A DNA stretch of 64,000 bases from Pontibacter kalidii (GCF_026278245.1 NZ_CP111079.1:3603501-3667500); one strand, 5' to 3'. Shown: positions 46,577 to 55,825, counted from the first letter of the stretch. The notes: generated by a model from the letters alone, not told the origin. Program-made: numbers and translations.

Positions 46577-46967
46577 ATAAAATACTGCGGGCTTCATCAG
46601 TAGTACCAATGCTGCTAGCCTATCTCATGGTTTTCAGCAGAAATTCGGTACTTTTGTACCCCAATAAAAAGTCGCAATACCTTATGACACTTACCCCACC
46701 TTGATTTTACCTGTTCAAGTATACTTTCCAGCTACCGGGCAAACAATAGTCTGCCCCGGTAGCTGGACATTCCATTTACCATATTTTATACTTTAAGAGC
46801 GGATTTCTCAAGGATTTGGGGTGCTGAGGCCGGTTGGCTGCGGGTTATGCTTTCTACTGGTACTGCGTAACAGTTTCATAGTATAACACCTTAGGAGGCG
46901 AGGCAGGAAGACATTTGCACCTGCTGCACCCACCAATTCCCCGCTCCGATTTTTCCTGACCAATACC
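46577..46967. other. Gene-free interval with hairpin and motif copies
   Basis: No gene was found. There is a hairpin at 46727-46767 (TCCAGCTACCGGGCA against TGCCCCGGTAGCTGGA, one bulge), a perfect AAGTATACTT palindrome at 46717-46726 touching it, and further motif copies near 46788 and 46879. It should contain the promoter of the SulP gene, which was not recognised. Confidence 0.6.
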
Positions 46968-48509
46968 ATGAAACAATACCTCAGGCTGTTTGACTTCAGC
47001 CAAAAAGTCGATTATAAAATCGAAGTCCTGGCAGGCCTCACGGTCGCCATGACCATGATCCCCGAGTCCCTTTCTTTCGCCATACTTGCCGGTTTTCCGC
47101 CGCTAGTGGGTTTATACGCCGCCTTTATCATGGGCTTGGTAACGGCCGTTTTCGGTGGCCGGCCGGGCATGGTTTCAGGCGGCGCGGGCGCCACAGCGGT
47201 AGTGCTTATTGCCCTGATGCAGTCGCATGGGCTGGAGTACGTTTTTGCGGCCGTAGCGCTGGCCGGTATCCTGCAGATTTTGGTGGGCTTGTTTAAGTTG
47301 GGCAAGTTTATCCGTCTGGTGCCGCAGCCGGTGATGTATGGCTTTGTAAACGGCCTGGCTGTTATCATTTTCATGTCGCAGATAGAGCAATTTAAAATAG
47401 TGCAGAACGGTGAAGTAGCTTGGCTATCGGGCACGCCCCTATACGTCATGGCTGGCTTAGTAGCGCTGACCATCGCTATTATCGTGCTGCTGCCGCGCCT
47501 TACGAAGGCCGTTCCGCCATCGCTGGTTGCCATTATTGTAGTGTTCGGGGTAGTGATGGGCTTCGGCATTGATACAAAGCTGGTGAAGGACATTGCCGCA
47601 GTGAGCGGTAGCCTGCCACCTTTCCATATACCACAGGTGCCGCTAACGCTGGAAATGCTGCAGGTAATCTTTCCTTATGCTTTGATCATGGCCGGTGTAG
47701 GATTAACTGAAAGCCTGCTGACCCTGAACCTGGTGGATGAAATTACCGGTACCCGGGGCCAGGGCAACCGTGAAAGTATAGCCCAAGGCAGCGCTAACCT
47801 GTTGAACGGCTTTTTCTTCGGGATGGGCGGCTGCGCCATGATCGCACAAACGCTGGTTAACCTCTCGGCTGGAGCCCGCGCGCGTTTAGCGGGTGTTGTT
47901 GCTGCCCTTACTATTCTGGCGGTTATACTTGTTGGTGCTCCTATCATTGAGCGGGTGCCCATGGCCGCGCTGGTGGGCGTAATGGTCATGGTGGCCGTTG
48001 GCACTTTCGAGTGGATCAGCTTTAGGATCATCAACAAAATGCCGAAACAGGATGTGTTTGTGGGTATTCTGGTGGCAGTCATCACCATCTGGCTCCATAA
48101 CCTGGCACTGGCCGTACTGATCGGCGTGATCATCTCGGCGCTGGTATTTGCCTGGGAAAGCGCTAAACGCATCCGGGCCAGAAAGTATACTGATACAAAT
48201 GGGGTAAAGCATTATGAGATTTACGGGCCGTTATTCTTCGGCTCTGTTACTGCCTTTTCCGAAAAGTTCGATGTCCTGCATGATCCCCAGGAGGTAGTCA
48301 TTGATTTTAAGGAAAGCCGAGTCGCTGACATGTCAGGCATAGATGCCCTGAACAAGCTAACGGAGCGGTACCATAAAGCTGGGAAGAAGCTCCACTTAAA
48401 GCACCTAAGCCAGGACTGCCTGCTGCTGCTCCGGAATGCCGAGCAGGTAATTGATGTGAACATCGTGGAGGACCCGCACTATGCCGTTGTTACCGATAAG
48501 CTGTCGTAA
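46968..48509 (+). CDS. SulP-family anion transporter with STAS domain
   Basis: A 513-residue inner-membrane carrier. The N-terminal ~400 residues hold 10-12 membrane helices, with the SLC26/SulP signatures EVLAGLTVAMTMIPESLSFAILAGFPPLVGLYAAF and GGAGATAVVLIALM, and a transmembrane core ending near FAWESAKRI. The cytoplasmic STAS domain (about residues 415-505) includes VVIDFKESRVADMSGIDAL, with the Ser of the MSG motif that is often phosphorylated in STAS relatives. It moves sulfate, bicarbonate or another anion; substrate is unreadable. It is followed by a long terminator. Confidence 0.93.
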   Translation: MKQYLRLFDFSQKVDYKIEVLAGLTVAMTMIPESLSFAILAGFPPLVGLYAAFIMGLVTAVFGGRPGMVSGGAGATAVVLIALMQSHGLEYVFAAVALAGILQILVGLFKLGKFIRLVPQPVMYGFVNGLAVIIFMSQIEQFKIVQNGEVAWLSGTPLYVMAGLVALTIAIIVLLPRLTKAVPPSLVAIIVVFGVVMGFGIDTKLVKDIAAVSGSLPPFHIPQVPLTLEMLQVIFPYALIMAGVGLTESLLTLNLVDEITGTRGQGNRESIAQGSANLLNGFFFGMGGCAMIAQTLVNLSAGARARLAGVVAALTILAVILVGAPIIERVPMAALVGVMVMVAVGTFEWISFRIINKMPKQDVFVGILVAVITIWLHNLALAVLIGVIISALVFAWESAKRIRARKYTDTNGVKHYEIYGPLFFGSVTAFSEKFDVLHDPQEVVIDFKESRVADMSGIDALNKLTERYHKAGKKLHLKHLSQDCLLLLRNAEQVIDVNIVEDPHYAVVTDKLS

Positions 48510-48524
48510 CCTATAGCCGGTGCG

Positions 48525-48579
48525 AAAGTATAAACCCCGCTGCTCTTCAAGATATGAATGGCAGCGGGGTTTATACTTT
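48525..48579. terminator. Bidirectional terminator whose stem base is an inverted AAGTATA pair
   Basis: Perfect 19-bp arms (48525-48543 and 48561-48579) begin AAAGTATAAA and end TTTATACTTT, enclosing CCCCGCTGC/GCAGCGGGG. A third TATACTT lies at 48580. It separates the converging SulP and serine hydrolase genes. Confidence 0.92.
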
Positions 48580-48626
48580 TATACTTGATGAGCATGCTGC
48601 AGGGCAGACAGCAAAGCTTTTCACCC

Positions 48627-49778
48627 TTACTTCACCATTTCATTCACTCCGTCAATCATGGCTATCACCTCGCCGGGATGCTCCCCCACTTTCTCAGCGC
48701 GCTGCTTGCCTAGCCGCACGATCACGATGTTCTTTTCAGGTATCACGATGATGTATTGCCCCAGTATGCCCCGGGCATAAAAAATGTCCTGCCCTTTGTA
48801 GCCGGGCATCAGCCACCACTGATACCCGTAGAAGTCTACTTTTTTACCGGTAGAGGCATTCGTAAGACCATTGGGAGTAAGCGAGGCTTTGACATAGGCT
48901 GGCGGCACGATGGTATCGCCGTTCCAGATGCCCTTATGCAGGTATAGCCGGCCGAGGCGGGCGAAGTCGCGGGCATTGGAGAAAAAGCAGCAGTAAGCCT
49001 TCTCAACACCTTCGGGTTGGTCCACGCTCCACCCTGCATCCTGGGCTGCACCCAAAGGCTTCCAGAGCTTCTCCTCGGCGTATTCGCTCAGGCTCTTGCC
49101 GGTGGCCTCCTGCAGCACAAAAGCCAGCACCTGCGTGTCGCCGCTCTTGTAGGCCCAGCGCTGCCCCGGCGCCTCCTCCACATCCAGCCGGTTTATGACC
49201 TTCTTCAGGTCGGAGCCATAGTAGGCTTCAGTTGTCATGGAAAGGGGGTTCATGTAAGATTCCTCCCAGTTCAGGCCTGAACTCATCCACAGCAGGTGCT
49301 TTATGGTGATCTTGGCTTTATCACCCTTCCGGAAACCAGGCAGGAAATCACCCACCGGCTGCTCCACGCTTTTTATCTTCCCCTCTTTAATCGCCATGCC
49401 CACCAGCATGCTCACGATGCTTTTAGCCATGGAGAACGAGTTGCTCAGCGACTCCTCGGAGTAACCATCCCAGTACTGCTCGTAAAGGATGGAATCCTCT
49501 TTCACCACCAAAAAGGCCACCGACTCCAGTTTTTTGTGCAGTTGCTCCAGTTTCCGCGGCTGCTCCACCTGATTGTACATCTTAGTCAAGGGCCAGGGCT
49601 GCCCGGTAGCGGGTGCCTCTATCTCGCGCTGCTCAAAAATAGTGTTGTCGTCGATATCGGCGAAGTTGTAGACAAGGGCTTTGTAGATATAGTTCTTGTC
49701 GGCCATGTTTATCCAGGCTGCCAGCAGGCCCAGCAAAAGTAGCGTGCCCAGGCCAAAACGTTTGGCTTTGCGGTTCAT
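48627..49778 (-). CDS. Membrane-anchored serine hydrolase (beta-lactamase class C family)
   Basis: A 383-residue protein with one N-terminal membrane anchor (FGLGTLLLLGLLAAWINMA). The nucleophile motif S-x-x-K is SMAK at 116-119, and the second motif is Y210-x-S212 (RWAYKSGDTQ). HLLWMSSGLNWEESYM and the repeated GQYIIVIPEKNIVIVRLG are typical of the class C-related carboxypeptidase/esterase group. Beta-lactamase activity is not implied; substrates in this family range from peptidoglycan peptides to esters. It starts 19 bp downstream of the TolB-propeller gene on the same strand, so the two are probably co-transcribed. Confidence 0.9.
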   Translation of the reverse strand: MNRKAKRFGLGTLLLLGLLAAWINMADKNYIYKALVYNFADIDDNTIFEQREIEAPATGQPWPLTKMYNQVEQPRKLEQLHKKLESVAFLVVKEDSILYEQYWDGYSEESLSNSFSMAKSIVSMLVGMAIKEGKIKSVEQPVGDFLPGFRKGDKAKITIKHLLWMSSGLNWEESYMNPLSMTTEAYYGSDLKKVINRLDVEEAPGQRWAYKSGDTQVLAFVLQEATGKSLSEYAEEKLWKPLGAAQDAGWSVDQPEGVEKAYCCFFSNARDFARLGRLYLHKGIWNGDTIVPPAYVKASLTPNGLTNASTGKKVDFYGYQWWLMPGYKGQDIFYARGILGQYIIVIPEKNIVIVRLGKQRAEKVGEHPGEVIAMIDGVNEMVK

Positions 49779-49796
49779 CCGGTGGTGTGGTTGTCT

Positions 49797-52700
49797 TTAG
49801 AAATCGTAGCCCAGTGTTACGTAAAACTTAGGGCCTACGCGGTTATCCTCGGCCTCGCCCCAGGCTACATCCAGCTTGCCGTACACCCCCAGCAGCGTGG
49901 TGCGGGCACCAAAGCCATACCCCACCAGGAAGGGGTTGCGGTAGTTAATCACCGTGATGTCGAACTTATCTACATTCAGCTGCCCTGTAGACCCTCCGGT
50001 GATACGCGTGTTGATGGAGTTATCGCCTGAGAAGGGGTTGGCGCCGCTGTAGGCGGAGCCCGCATCGGCAAAGGCCGTAAGCTGCAGGTTACGGAAAAAG
50101 CCGGAGCCAATGGGGCCGTTGTACAGGTACTGCACAATGGGTATGCGCAGCTCGGCGTTGGCCAGCAGGTGGTTGCTGCCGCTACGCACGTTAAAGTTAA
50201 AGCCCCTGAGCGGGGTGACATACTCCAGGTAGAAGAGATCGGCCGGGGAGTTTACCTGCACGTCATTCAGTTCTGCCTCATCGTCCTCGTCGGCCAGCAG
50301 CCAGTTGTCCATTCCGCCGATCAGGAATTTTTTGGGCGAGTTGCCAAAAAACCTGCCATAGCTCAGGTGCGTGGCCAGTATGATCTGGCGATGGATCTTG
50401 AGATAATGCCGGAAATCAGCATAGAACTTATTGAAATCGCCCTGTGAGCCCTCAAAGCCCTTCAGGGCCATAAATCCGACCTTAAAGCGGGTCCCCTCGC
50501 GCTGGTTCACGCCCGTGATCACGCTGTTGTCATACACCAACTCCGCATTGCCCCCCCAGAACGTCTCCACCGTATCCGGAATAGAGAAGTCGTTCTTAAA
50601 GGTGAATCGGGTGCTGACGAACTTTGGCTTCAGGTGCAGGCTGGTGCTGTGGCTGAACGGGTACTTGAGCACCGGCGTCAGCTCGTTCTTGGTGAAGTTC
50701 ACGATAGAGCCGGGCGCGTTCAGGAGGCTTCCGCGTAGCGTGGAGCGCTCAAACTGCACGCCCAGGTCCACGCGGCTGGTCAGGTTCATGTACTCAGCAA
50801 AGAAGTTGTTCGTCTCGAAGTCGGTGCGCATAAAGGCCGTGCCCCGGATGCGGTGGTTCTCGAACAGGTCTGCCATCTCCACGCCAGCCACCAGGCCAAA
50901 GCCCAGCAGCGGGTCGGCATGCACCGTGGTAATGATCTCTTGCACGCTAAAGCGCAGGTCGTAGTCCAAGGGGCCCAGTAAGTCTACGCCGTTGCCACTG
51001 CTGCCGGCTCTGCGCACAGGCGCCGTATTGCGCTTTTGCTGCTGCGCCTGCCGTTGGGCATCGTTAAACTCATAATCCTCTATGTTGATCTCCCCCTCCT
51101 CGCGCACATTGCCCTGCGTGCGTTTCTCCTGCTCCAGCAGCCTGCGGCGTGTAGCAGCGGCAGTGGCTTCCTGCGTGGTCCGGGCGCGGGTTTCAAGTAT
51201 GATCTGGCGGGAGGTCTTTGGCAGTGCATCCAGCGTGGAGGCCTCGTAGTTGGGCAGCAGGTACACAAAGCTATTGCCCTCGTCGGCAGCTACCACCGCC
51301 AGTACATTGGCCGACGGCACGTAATCGTACTGCTCTATACTTTGCACAAAGTTCGTTACCGGTGTGTTGGTGCCAGTGCTCAGGTCATAGCGGTACACGC
51401 TCCGGATGCCGCTCTCCTCGCCCAGGTACACCAGGTTGCCATCGGCTGTGGGGCGCGGATTTACTTCGCTGGCGATGGAGCTGGTCAGCTGCCGCACGTT
51501 GCTATCCGGCCCCTCCTGCTGCAGCAGGAAGATGTCGTAGTTGTTTACAATGCTGTTGAAATCGGGTTTTGCGGCTGTGGCGGAGGAATCCTGCCAGCGG
51601 TTGGAGCTGAAGGCGATGCCCCCGTTATTGCGGAGGTACACCGGATCGATGTCGTCAAAGATATCGTTGGTGAGCTGCCGCTGCAGCCGGCCGTTGGACC
51701 CGAGCAGGAACAGATCCGTCTGACCATTCCGCACGGCACTTACCACAATAGACTGCCCATCTTCTGCGTAATCCATGCTGTTTACGTGCACGAACTGCTC
51801 CAGTGTGGCGGCAGGTGTGGTCAGGTTCTCGTAGAAAGGCACAAAAGAGTAACGGTTGCGGGCATCTACCTGGCGCAGCATGATCTTCCCTTTCCTCGAC
51901 TCAATGAAGCCCAGTTGCGTGTTTGAGCGCCAGGCCAGCACCGGCATGTCGAAGTCTACGTGCTGATCCAGGTTCTTGTAGCCGGCGCGCCATACCACGC
52001 GGTCCTTGCCGGTGCGCACATCCTGCACAAAAATCTTGAAGATACCGTTATCGTTCTTCACATAGGCCAGCATGCTGCCCTCCGGGTTTAGCGCAGGTTT
52101 GCCGTAAAAATGCCCCTCCTTGTTCTTCTTAAAAAGCTTGGCCCCTTCCGGCAGCTGCACCAGTGGGCTCTCCGAACTGGTGTTTATCTGCACGTAATAG
52201 TTGTACCAGTCCTGCAGAAAGCGCTTGTATGGGATGTTCAGGCTGCTGGTAATGCCGATCTCCACATCACGGGTAATACGCGTCAGGTTCAGGATGTTCT
52301 GAATGGCGGTGTAGCCGTAGCGCTCTGCAATGTAGTTCCAGACGCTCTGGCCGGTAAGCCTGGGGCTCTTCTGGAAGATCTTCTCCGGCTTTGGCGTTCC
52401 CTGTTGTTCCAGCAGCATGTCGCGCATATAACTGTCCATCTCTATGCTCCACCCTTCTGCCGTGTAAGCGGATACGCCTGAGATAAACCACTCCGGCAGG
52501 CGCAGCAGGTAACTGCTCTGCAGAGCCTCCTTCAGGCTGCCGCCATACATCATGTCGTTCATCAGCAGCTCCGTTAGCTGGTAGTTCAGATCGTGCTTAA
52601 ACTCCGTCTGCGTACCGCCATAGGCCAGCTCGATCTTGCTCTTCATGAACAGCGTTTCGCCGCCGGTCTGGTACTGGTCGTTGTTAAGGCCGATGTTGCT

Positions 52701-53003
52701 CTGCAGCAGGTCGGAGGGGGAGTTGTACAGGATGAGCGTGATCTTGGAGTAGGGGTAGTAGCCGATGAGGCTGGTAATGCGCTTTAGCTCCCGCTCGGCA
52801 TATGCCGCGGCGTTTACAGCTTGCTCCTGCCCGTTCTGGTAGAAGTACACATTAAAGTTTTGGGTGCTGTAGAGCTTCCAGTCGAAGTTCTTATACTGTA
52901 TCCGGCTCTTGCCAAAGGTATCTACGGTAGGCTGCGCCTGCACAGCAGAAGCCGCCAGAAGGCAAAGGATGAACAGCGATAGAAATCTGGAGGAAAAACG
53001 CAT
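49797..53003 (-). CDS. TolB-propeller and outer-membrane beta-barrel fusion protein
   Basis: A 1068-residue exported protein (signal ending AVQAQ). Residues ~30-280 resemble a peptidase MA-like domain (NFNVYFYQNGQEQAVNAAAYAERELKRI), but its zinc signature is degenerate: where HExxH is expected it reads FKHDLNYQLTELL. Residues ~290-640 form TolB/WD40-like propeller blades (LVYLGEESGIRSVYRYDL, IAFSSNRWQDS). Residues ~690-1068 are beta-barrel strands of the BamA/surface-antigen type, ending in KFYVTLGYDF with terminal Phe. The function is unknown; the plan suggests an outer-membrane assembly or secretion factor. It lies 5 bp downstream of the FAD oxidoreductase gene. Confidence 0.88.
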   Translation of the reverse strand: MRFSSRFLSLFILCLLAASAVQAQPTVDTFGKSRIQYKNFDWKLYSTQNFNVYFYQNGQEQAVNAAAYAERELKRITSLIGYYPYSKITLILYNSPSDLLQSNIGLNNDQYQTGGETLFMKSKIELAYGGTQTEFKHDLNYQLTELLMNDMMYGGSLKEALQSSYLLRLPEWFISGVSAYTAEGWSIEMDSYMRDMLLEQQGTPKPEKIFQKSPRLTGQSVWNYIAERYGYTAIQNILNLTRITRDVEIGITSSLNIPYKRFLQDWYNYYVQINTSSESPLVQLPEGAKLFKKNKEGHFYGKPALNPEGSMLAYVKNDNGIFKIFVQDVRTGKDRVVWRAGYKNLDQHVDFDMPVLAWRSNTQLGFIESRKGKIMLRQVDARNRYSFVPFYENLTTPAATLEQFVHVNSMDYAEDGQSIVVSAVRNGQTDLFLLGSNGRLQRQLTNDIFDDIDPVYLRNNGGIAFSSNRWQDSSATAAKPDFNSIVNNYDIFLLQQEGPDSNVRQLTSSIASEVNPRPTADGNLVYLGEESGIRSVYRYDLSTGTNTPVTNFVQSIEQYDYVPSANVLAVVAADEGNSFVYLLPNYEASTLDALPKTSRQIILETRARTTQEATAAATRRRLLEQEKRTQGNVREEGEINIEDYEFNDAQRQAQQQKRNTAPVRRAGSSGNGVDLLGPLDYDLRFSVQEIITTVHADPLLGFGLVAGVEMADLFENHRIRGTAFMRTDFETNNFFAEYMNLTSRVDLGVQFERSTLRGSLLNAPGSIVNFTKNELTPVLKYPFSHSTSLHLKPKFVSTRFTFKNDFSIPDTVETFWGGNAELVYDNSVITGVNQREGTRFKVGFMALKGFEGSQGDFNKFYADFRHYLKIHRQIILATHLSYGRFFGNSPKKFLIGGMDNWLLADEDDEAELNDVQVNSPADLFYLEYVTPLRGFNFNVRSGSNHLLANAELRIPIVQYLYNGPIGSGFFRNLQLTAFADAGSAYSGANPFSGDNSINTRITGGSTGQLNVDKFDITVINYRNPFLVGYGFGARTTLLGVYGKLDVAWGEAEDNRVGPKFYVTLGYDF

Positions 53004-53007
53004 GCGC

Positions 53008-54099
53008 TTAGGGTTGCTGGTTCAGTTGTTCTATGTACTCGTAATATAACGATAAATATCTAAAAATGTGTATCTCCGGCATCAGCTCTTCTTCTCCGGC
53101 CAGTGCGGCAGCAAAGTGCTGCGCCAGGAAAGGGGCCATCAGCACGCCCTTGGAGCCCATTCCGTTGAACACGCTCAACTGTTTATACTTAGGGTGCGTG
53201 CCTGCCAGCGGCTTTCGGTCTCGCACAGCAGGCCGGATGCCCGCCCAGTGCCCGGTAACCTCAAATTGCTGTGGTGTGATCTGCCGGAAACGCTCGCTCA
53301 GTTCTTCCTGCCCTTGTGGCGTTGGTTTTTCGTCGGGGTTTCGCCAGTCGTAGGTGGCCCCGATAATGAAGCGGCCTGCTCCTTCCGGAACAACGTAAAC
53401 GGCTTTGTTATAGATGCATTCCGGGCTGAAATTCTCTGCTGCCTGCACCTCCAGCACCTCGCCTTTGGTAGGTTGTATGGGCAGCCACTTAAAGTAGGGG
53501 TTGTGCACCACCTGGTAGCCCTCGCAGAAGATCAGATGATCGGCCTCTATGCTTTTATACTTTACACCGCTCTCCGTCAGTTGCAGCTCCTGCAGATCAA
53601 AGCGCTCCGGCAACAGCAGGTGCTGCCGCAGCAGGTCTTCTGTAAGCAGGTCCAGCATCGCGTAAACGTGCAGAAAGCCGCCCCGCCCGATCATAATGCC
53701 GCCAAACGGATCGTCGATACCCGGCTGGTTTATACTTTGGGTATGCGTGGCCAGGATGTAGTCGCCCCAGTTGCCGCCGGCGCTCTTGGCCATCCAGGTG
53801 TTTTGCTCTTCGATGGAGGAGAAGATCTTATAGATCGGCTTATGGAAAAATAACTCCTGACCGTAGCGCGCCTCCAGCGCATCGTAAAAAGCATCGGCAG
53901 CCGGTATAAACGTATCGGCCAACCACGATTTGGCAAAGCGCTTGCCCGCCACGGGGTTCAGCAGACCGGCCGCTACCCTGGAGGCGGAGTTCTCCTTGGG
54001 CTCGTCGATCACCAGCACCTTACGGTCACGGCGGCGCAGCGTCTCGGCTAAAATGGCGCCGGCCAGGCCATGGCCCACCACTATAAAATCGTATTTCAT
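53008..54099 (-). CDS. FAD-dependent oxidoreductase (DAO family)
   Basis: A 363-residue flavoprotein. The N-terminal Rossmann motif reads YDFIVVGHGLAGAILAETLRRRDRKVLVIDE, with the G-x-G-x-x-G triplet at 9-14 and an acidic residue at the end of strand two. Later DAO-family features include SRVAAGLLNPVAGKRF, VYVVPEGAGRFIIGATYDW and GIRPAVRDRKPLAGTHP, then LSVFNGMGSKGVLMAPFLAQHFA near the C-terminus. It oxidises an amine or amino acid; the substrate is unknown. It is first of a tight minus-strand set with the propeller-barrel protein and serine hydrolase, and is divergent from the MBL hydrolase gene (84 bp). Confidence 0.9.
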   Translation of the reverse strand: MKYDFIVVGHGLAGAILAETLRRRDRKVLVIDEPKENSASRVAAGLLNPVAGKRFAKSWLADTFIPAADAFYDALEARYGQELFFHKPIYKIFSSIEEQNTWMAKSAGGNWGDYILATHTQSINQPGIDDPFGGIMIGRGGFLHVYAMLDLLTEDLLRQHLLLPERFDLQELQLTESGVKYKSIEADHLIFCEGYQVVHNPYFKWLPIQPTKGEVLEVQAAENFSPECIYNKAVYVVPEGAGRFIIGATYDWRNPDEKPTPQGQEELSERFRQITPQQFEVTGHWAGIRPAVRDRKPLAGTHPKYKQLSVFNGMGSKGVLMAPFLAQHFAAALAGEEELMPEIHIFRYLSLYYEYIEQLNQQP

Positions 54100-54183
54100 A
54101 GGGGCAAGTTACGAGATGTACCGCGTAAATTAGTAACTTAGAGCCACGATTTTGCGCATACCCGATCATCAGAAGAGAACGCC

Positions 54184-54819
54184 ATGAAGGTTACCTGCCT
54201 TACTTTTAACCCCTTTCAGGAGAACACTTACCTGCTGCACGACGACACCAAAGAGTGCGTGGTGGTAGACCCCGGCTGCTACGAGCGGCGGGAGCAGGAG
54301 CAGCTGAAAAAGTATATCGAAGACAACGGCCTGAAGGTGGTGCGCCTGCTCAACACCCACTGCCACATCGACCACGTGCTGGGCAATAAGTTTGTGGCCG
54401 ATACCTACAACGTGGGGCTGGAGATACACCCGGAAGACGAGCAGGTGCTGCGCGCCGTGCCGACCTACGCCTCCAACTACGGCTTTCCGCTGTACGCCGA
54501 GCAGTTGCCGGCTTCCTACCTGAAAGAGGGCGAAAGTATAACGTTCGGCAACACGGAGCTGGAGGTGCTCTTTGCGCCGGGCCACGCGCCGGGCCACGTG
54601 GTGTTTTACAACAAGGCCGATAAAACCGTGATCGGGGGCGATGTGCTCTTCCAAGGCAGCATTGGCCGCACCGACCTACCTGGCGGCGATTTCGACACGC
54701 TCATTCAAAGTATAAAAACAAAGCTTTTCACGCTGCCCGACGAGGTGACGGTTTACCCTGGCCACGGCCCGGAAACCAGCATCGGCTACGAGAAAAAGTA
54801 TAACCCCTTTCTGCGGTAG
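54184..54819 (+). CDS. MBL-fold hydrolase (glyoxalase II-like)
   Basis: A 211-residue metallo-beta-lactamase-fold protein. The metal-binding motif THCHIDH has H59, H61, D63 and H64; the third His is in APGHAPGHVVF, the bridging Asp in IGGDVLFQGSIGRTDLPGGD, and the last His in VYPGHGPETSIG. This is the YcbL/glyoxalase II-like group acting on thioesters such as S-lactoylglutathione or analogues. It lacks the long C-terminal domain of classical GloB. pssA begins 21 bp after its stop. Confidence 0.92.
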   Translation: MKVTCLTFNPFQENTYLLHDDTKECVVVDPGCYERREQEQLKKYIEDNGLKVVRLLNTHCHIDHVLGNKFVADTYNVGLEIHPEDEQVLRAVPTYASNYGFPLYAEQLPASYLKEGESITFGNTELEVLFAPGHAPGHVVFYNKADKTVIGGDVLFQGSIGRTDLPGGDFDTLIQSIKTKLFTLPDEVTVYPGHGPETSIGYEKKYNPFLR

Positions 54820-54840
54820 CCCGGCCGCTGCACCCTTTGC

Positions 54841-55548
54841 ATGAAAAAACACATCCCGAACGCCATCACCTGCCTGAACCTGTTTGCGGGTTGCCTGGCG
54901 CTATACTTTGCCTTCAGAGGAGAGTTGGTCACCACCGCCTATCTGGTGGGCATCGCCGCCGTGTTTGATTTTATGGATGGTATGGTGGCCCGCCTGATAA
55001 AGGCCTATTCCGAGATTGGCAAGCAGCTCGACTCGCTGGCCGATATGGTGTCGTTCGGCGTGGTACCGGGCACGGTGATGTTCATCCTGCTGCAGCGCGC
55101 GGAGGCATCTATTTTAGGCATTCCTGCGGATATACTGCCTTTCTTCGGCTTTTTGATCACCATTTTCTCGGCGCTGCGCCTGGCTAAGTTCAACATCGAC
55201 ACCCGACAGACCACCTCGTTTATCGGCCTGCCTACGCCAGCCTGTACGCTGTTTGTGGCCTCTTTGCCGCTGATACTCGATACCGAGGGCCTGCTGGCCT
55301 TTGAGATCATCCTGAACCCGGTGGTGCTGCTTTCGCTAACAGTTATACTTTCGTTCCTGCTGGTGGCCGAGCTGCCGCTGTTCGCCCTTAAGTTCAAGAA
55401 CTTTAGCTGGCAGGATAACGCCGTGCGCTTTATTTTCCTGGGCTTGTCGGTTATCTTGGCGGCTGTGCTTAAATTCGCGGCCATCCCGCTGATCATTCTG
55501 CTGTACGTACTATTGTCTCTCATCAAAAAAACATCTCATACATCATGA
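54841..55548 (+). CDS. pssA: CDP-diacylglycerol-serine O-phosphatidyltransferase
   Basis: PssA (235 residues) condenses CDP-diacylglycerol with serine to give phosphatidylserine, precursor of phosphatidylethanolamine. The CDP-alcohol phosphotransferase motif D-G-x2-A-R-x8-G-x3-D-x3-D is complete (D46, G47, A50, R51, G60, D64, D68). About seven hydrophobic helices fill the chain, as in this integral-membrane class. Its stop overlaps the start of purS (ATGA), coupling the two although their pathways differ. Confidence 0.94.
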   Translation: MKKHIPNAITCLNLFAGCLALYFAFRGELVTTAYLVGIAAVFDFMDGMVARLIKAYSEIGKQLDSLADMVSFGVVPGTVMFILLQRAEASILGIPADILPFFGFLITIFSALRLAKFNIDTRQTTSFIGLPTPACTLFVASLPLILDTEGLLAFEIILNPVVLLSLTVILSFLLVAELPLFALKFKNFSWQDNAVRFIFLGLSVILAAVLKFAAIPLIILLYVLLSLIKKTSHTS

Positions 55549-55796
55549 AATTTGTTGCTGAAATTGATGTAATGCCCCGCCCTGAGTTACTGGACCCACA
55601 AGGCAAAGCTGTACTGCTGGGCCTGGAGCACCTTGGCCTGGACCAGGTAGACAATGTGCGCATCGGCAAGCATATTACCCTGAACCTGGAGGCGGAGACA
55701 GAGGAGATTGCCCGCGAGAAGGTGGAGAAGGCCTGCAGCAAGCTGCTGGCGAACCTAATTATGGAGTCTTATACCTTCGAGCTGAAGCAAATATAG
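55545..55796 (+). CDS. purS: Phosphoribosylformylglycinamidine synthase subunit PurS
   Basis: PurS (83 residues) is the small dimeric subunit that brings PurQ and PurL together. The typical pattern is KFVAEIDVMPRPELLDPQGKAVLLGLEHLGL, then VRIGKHITL and a C-terminal helix plus LIMESYTFEL. The length is normal for the family (~80). The ATG overlaps the pssA stop by 4 bp. Its partner gene purQ is ~9 kb away in the same window. Confidence 0.94.
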   Translation: MKFVAEIDVMPRPELLDPQGKAVLLGLEHLGLDQVDNVRIGKHITLNLEAETEEIAREKVEKACSKLLANLIMESYTFELKQI

Positions 55797-55825
55797 CACC
55801 CGGCTGTAGTTCAATATTTTAGCCG

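Noticed and set aside
46510..46967. Riboswitch upstream of the SulP gene
   Set aside because: The hairpin at 46727-46767 is simple, with no conserved aptamer sequence recognised.
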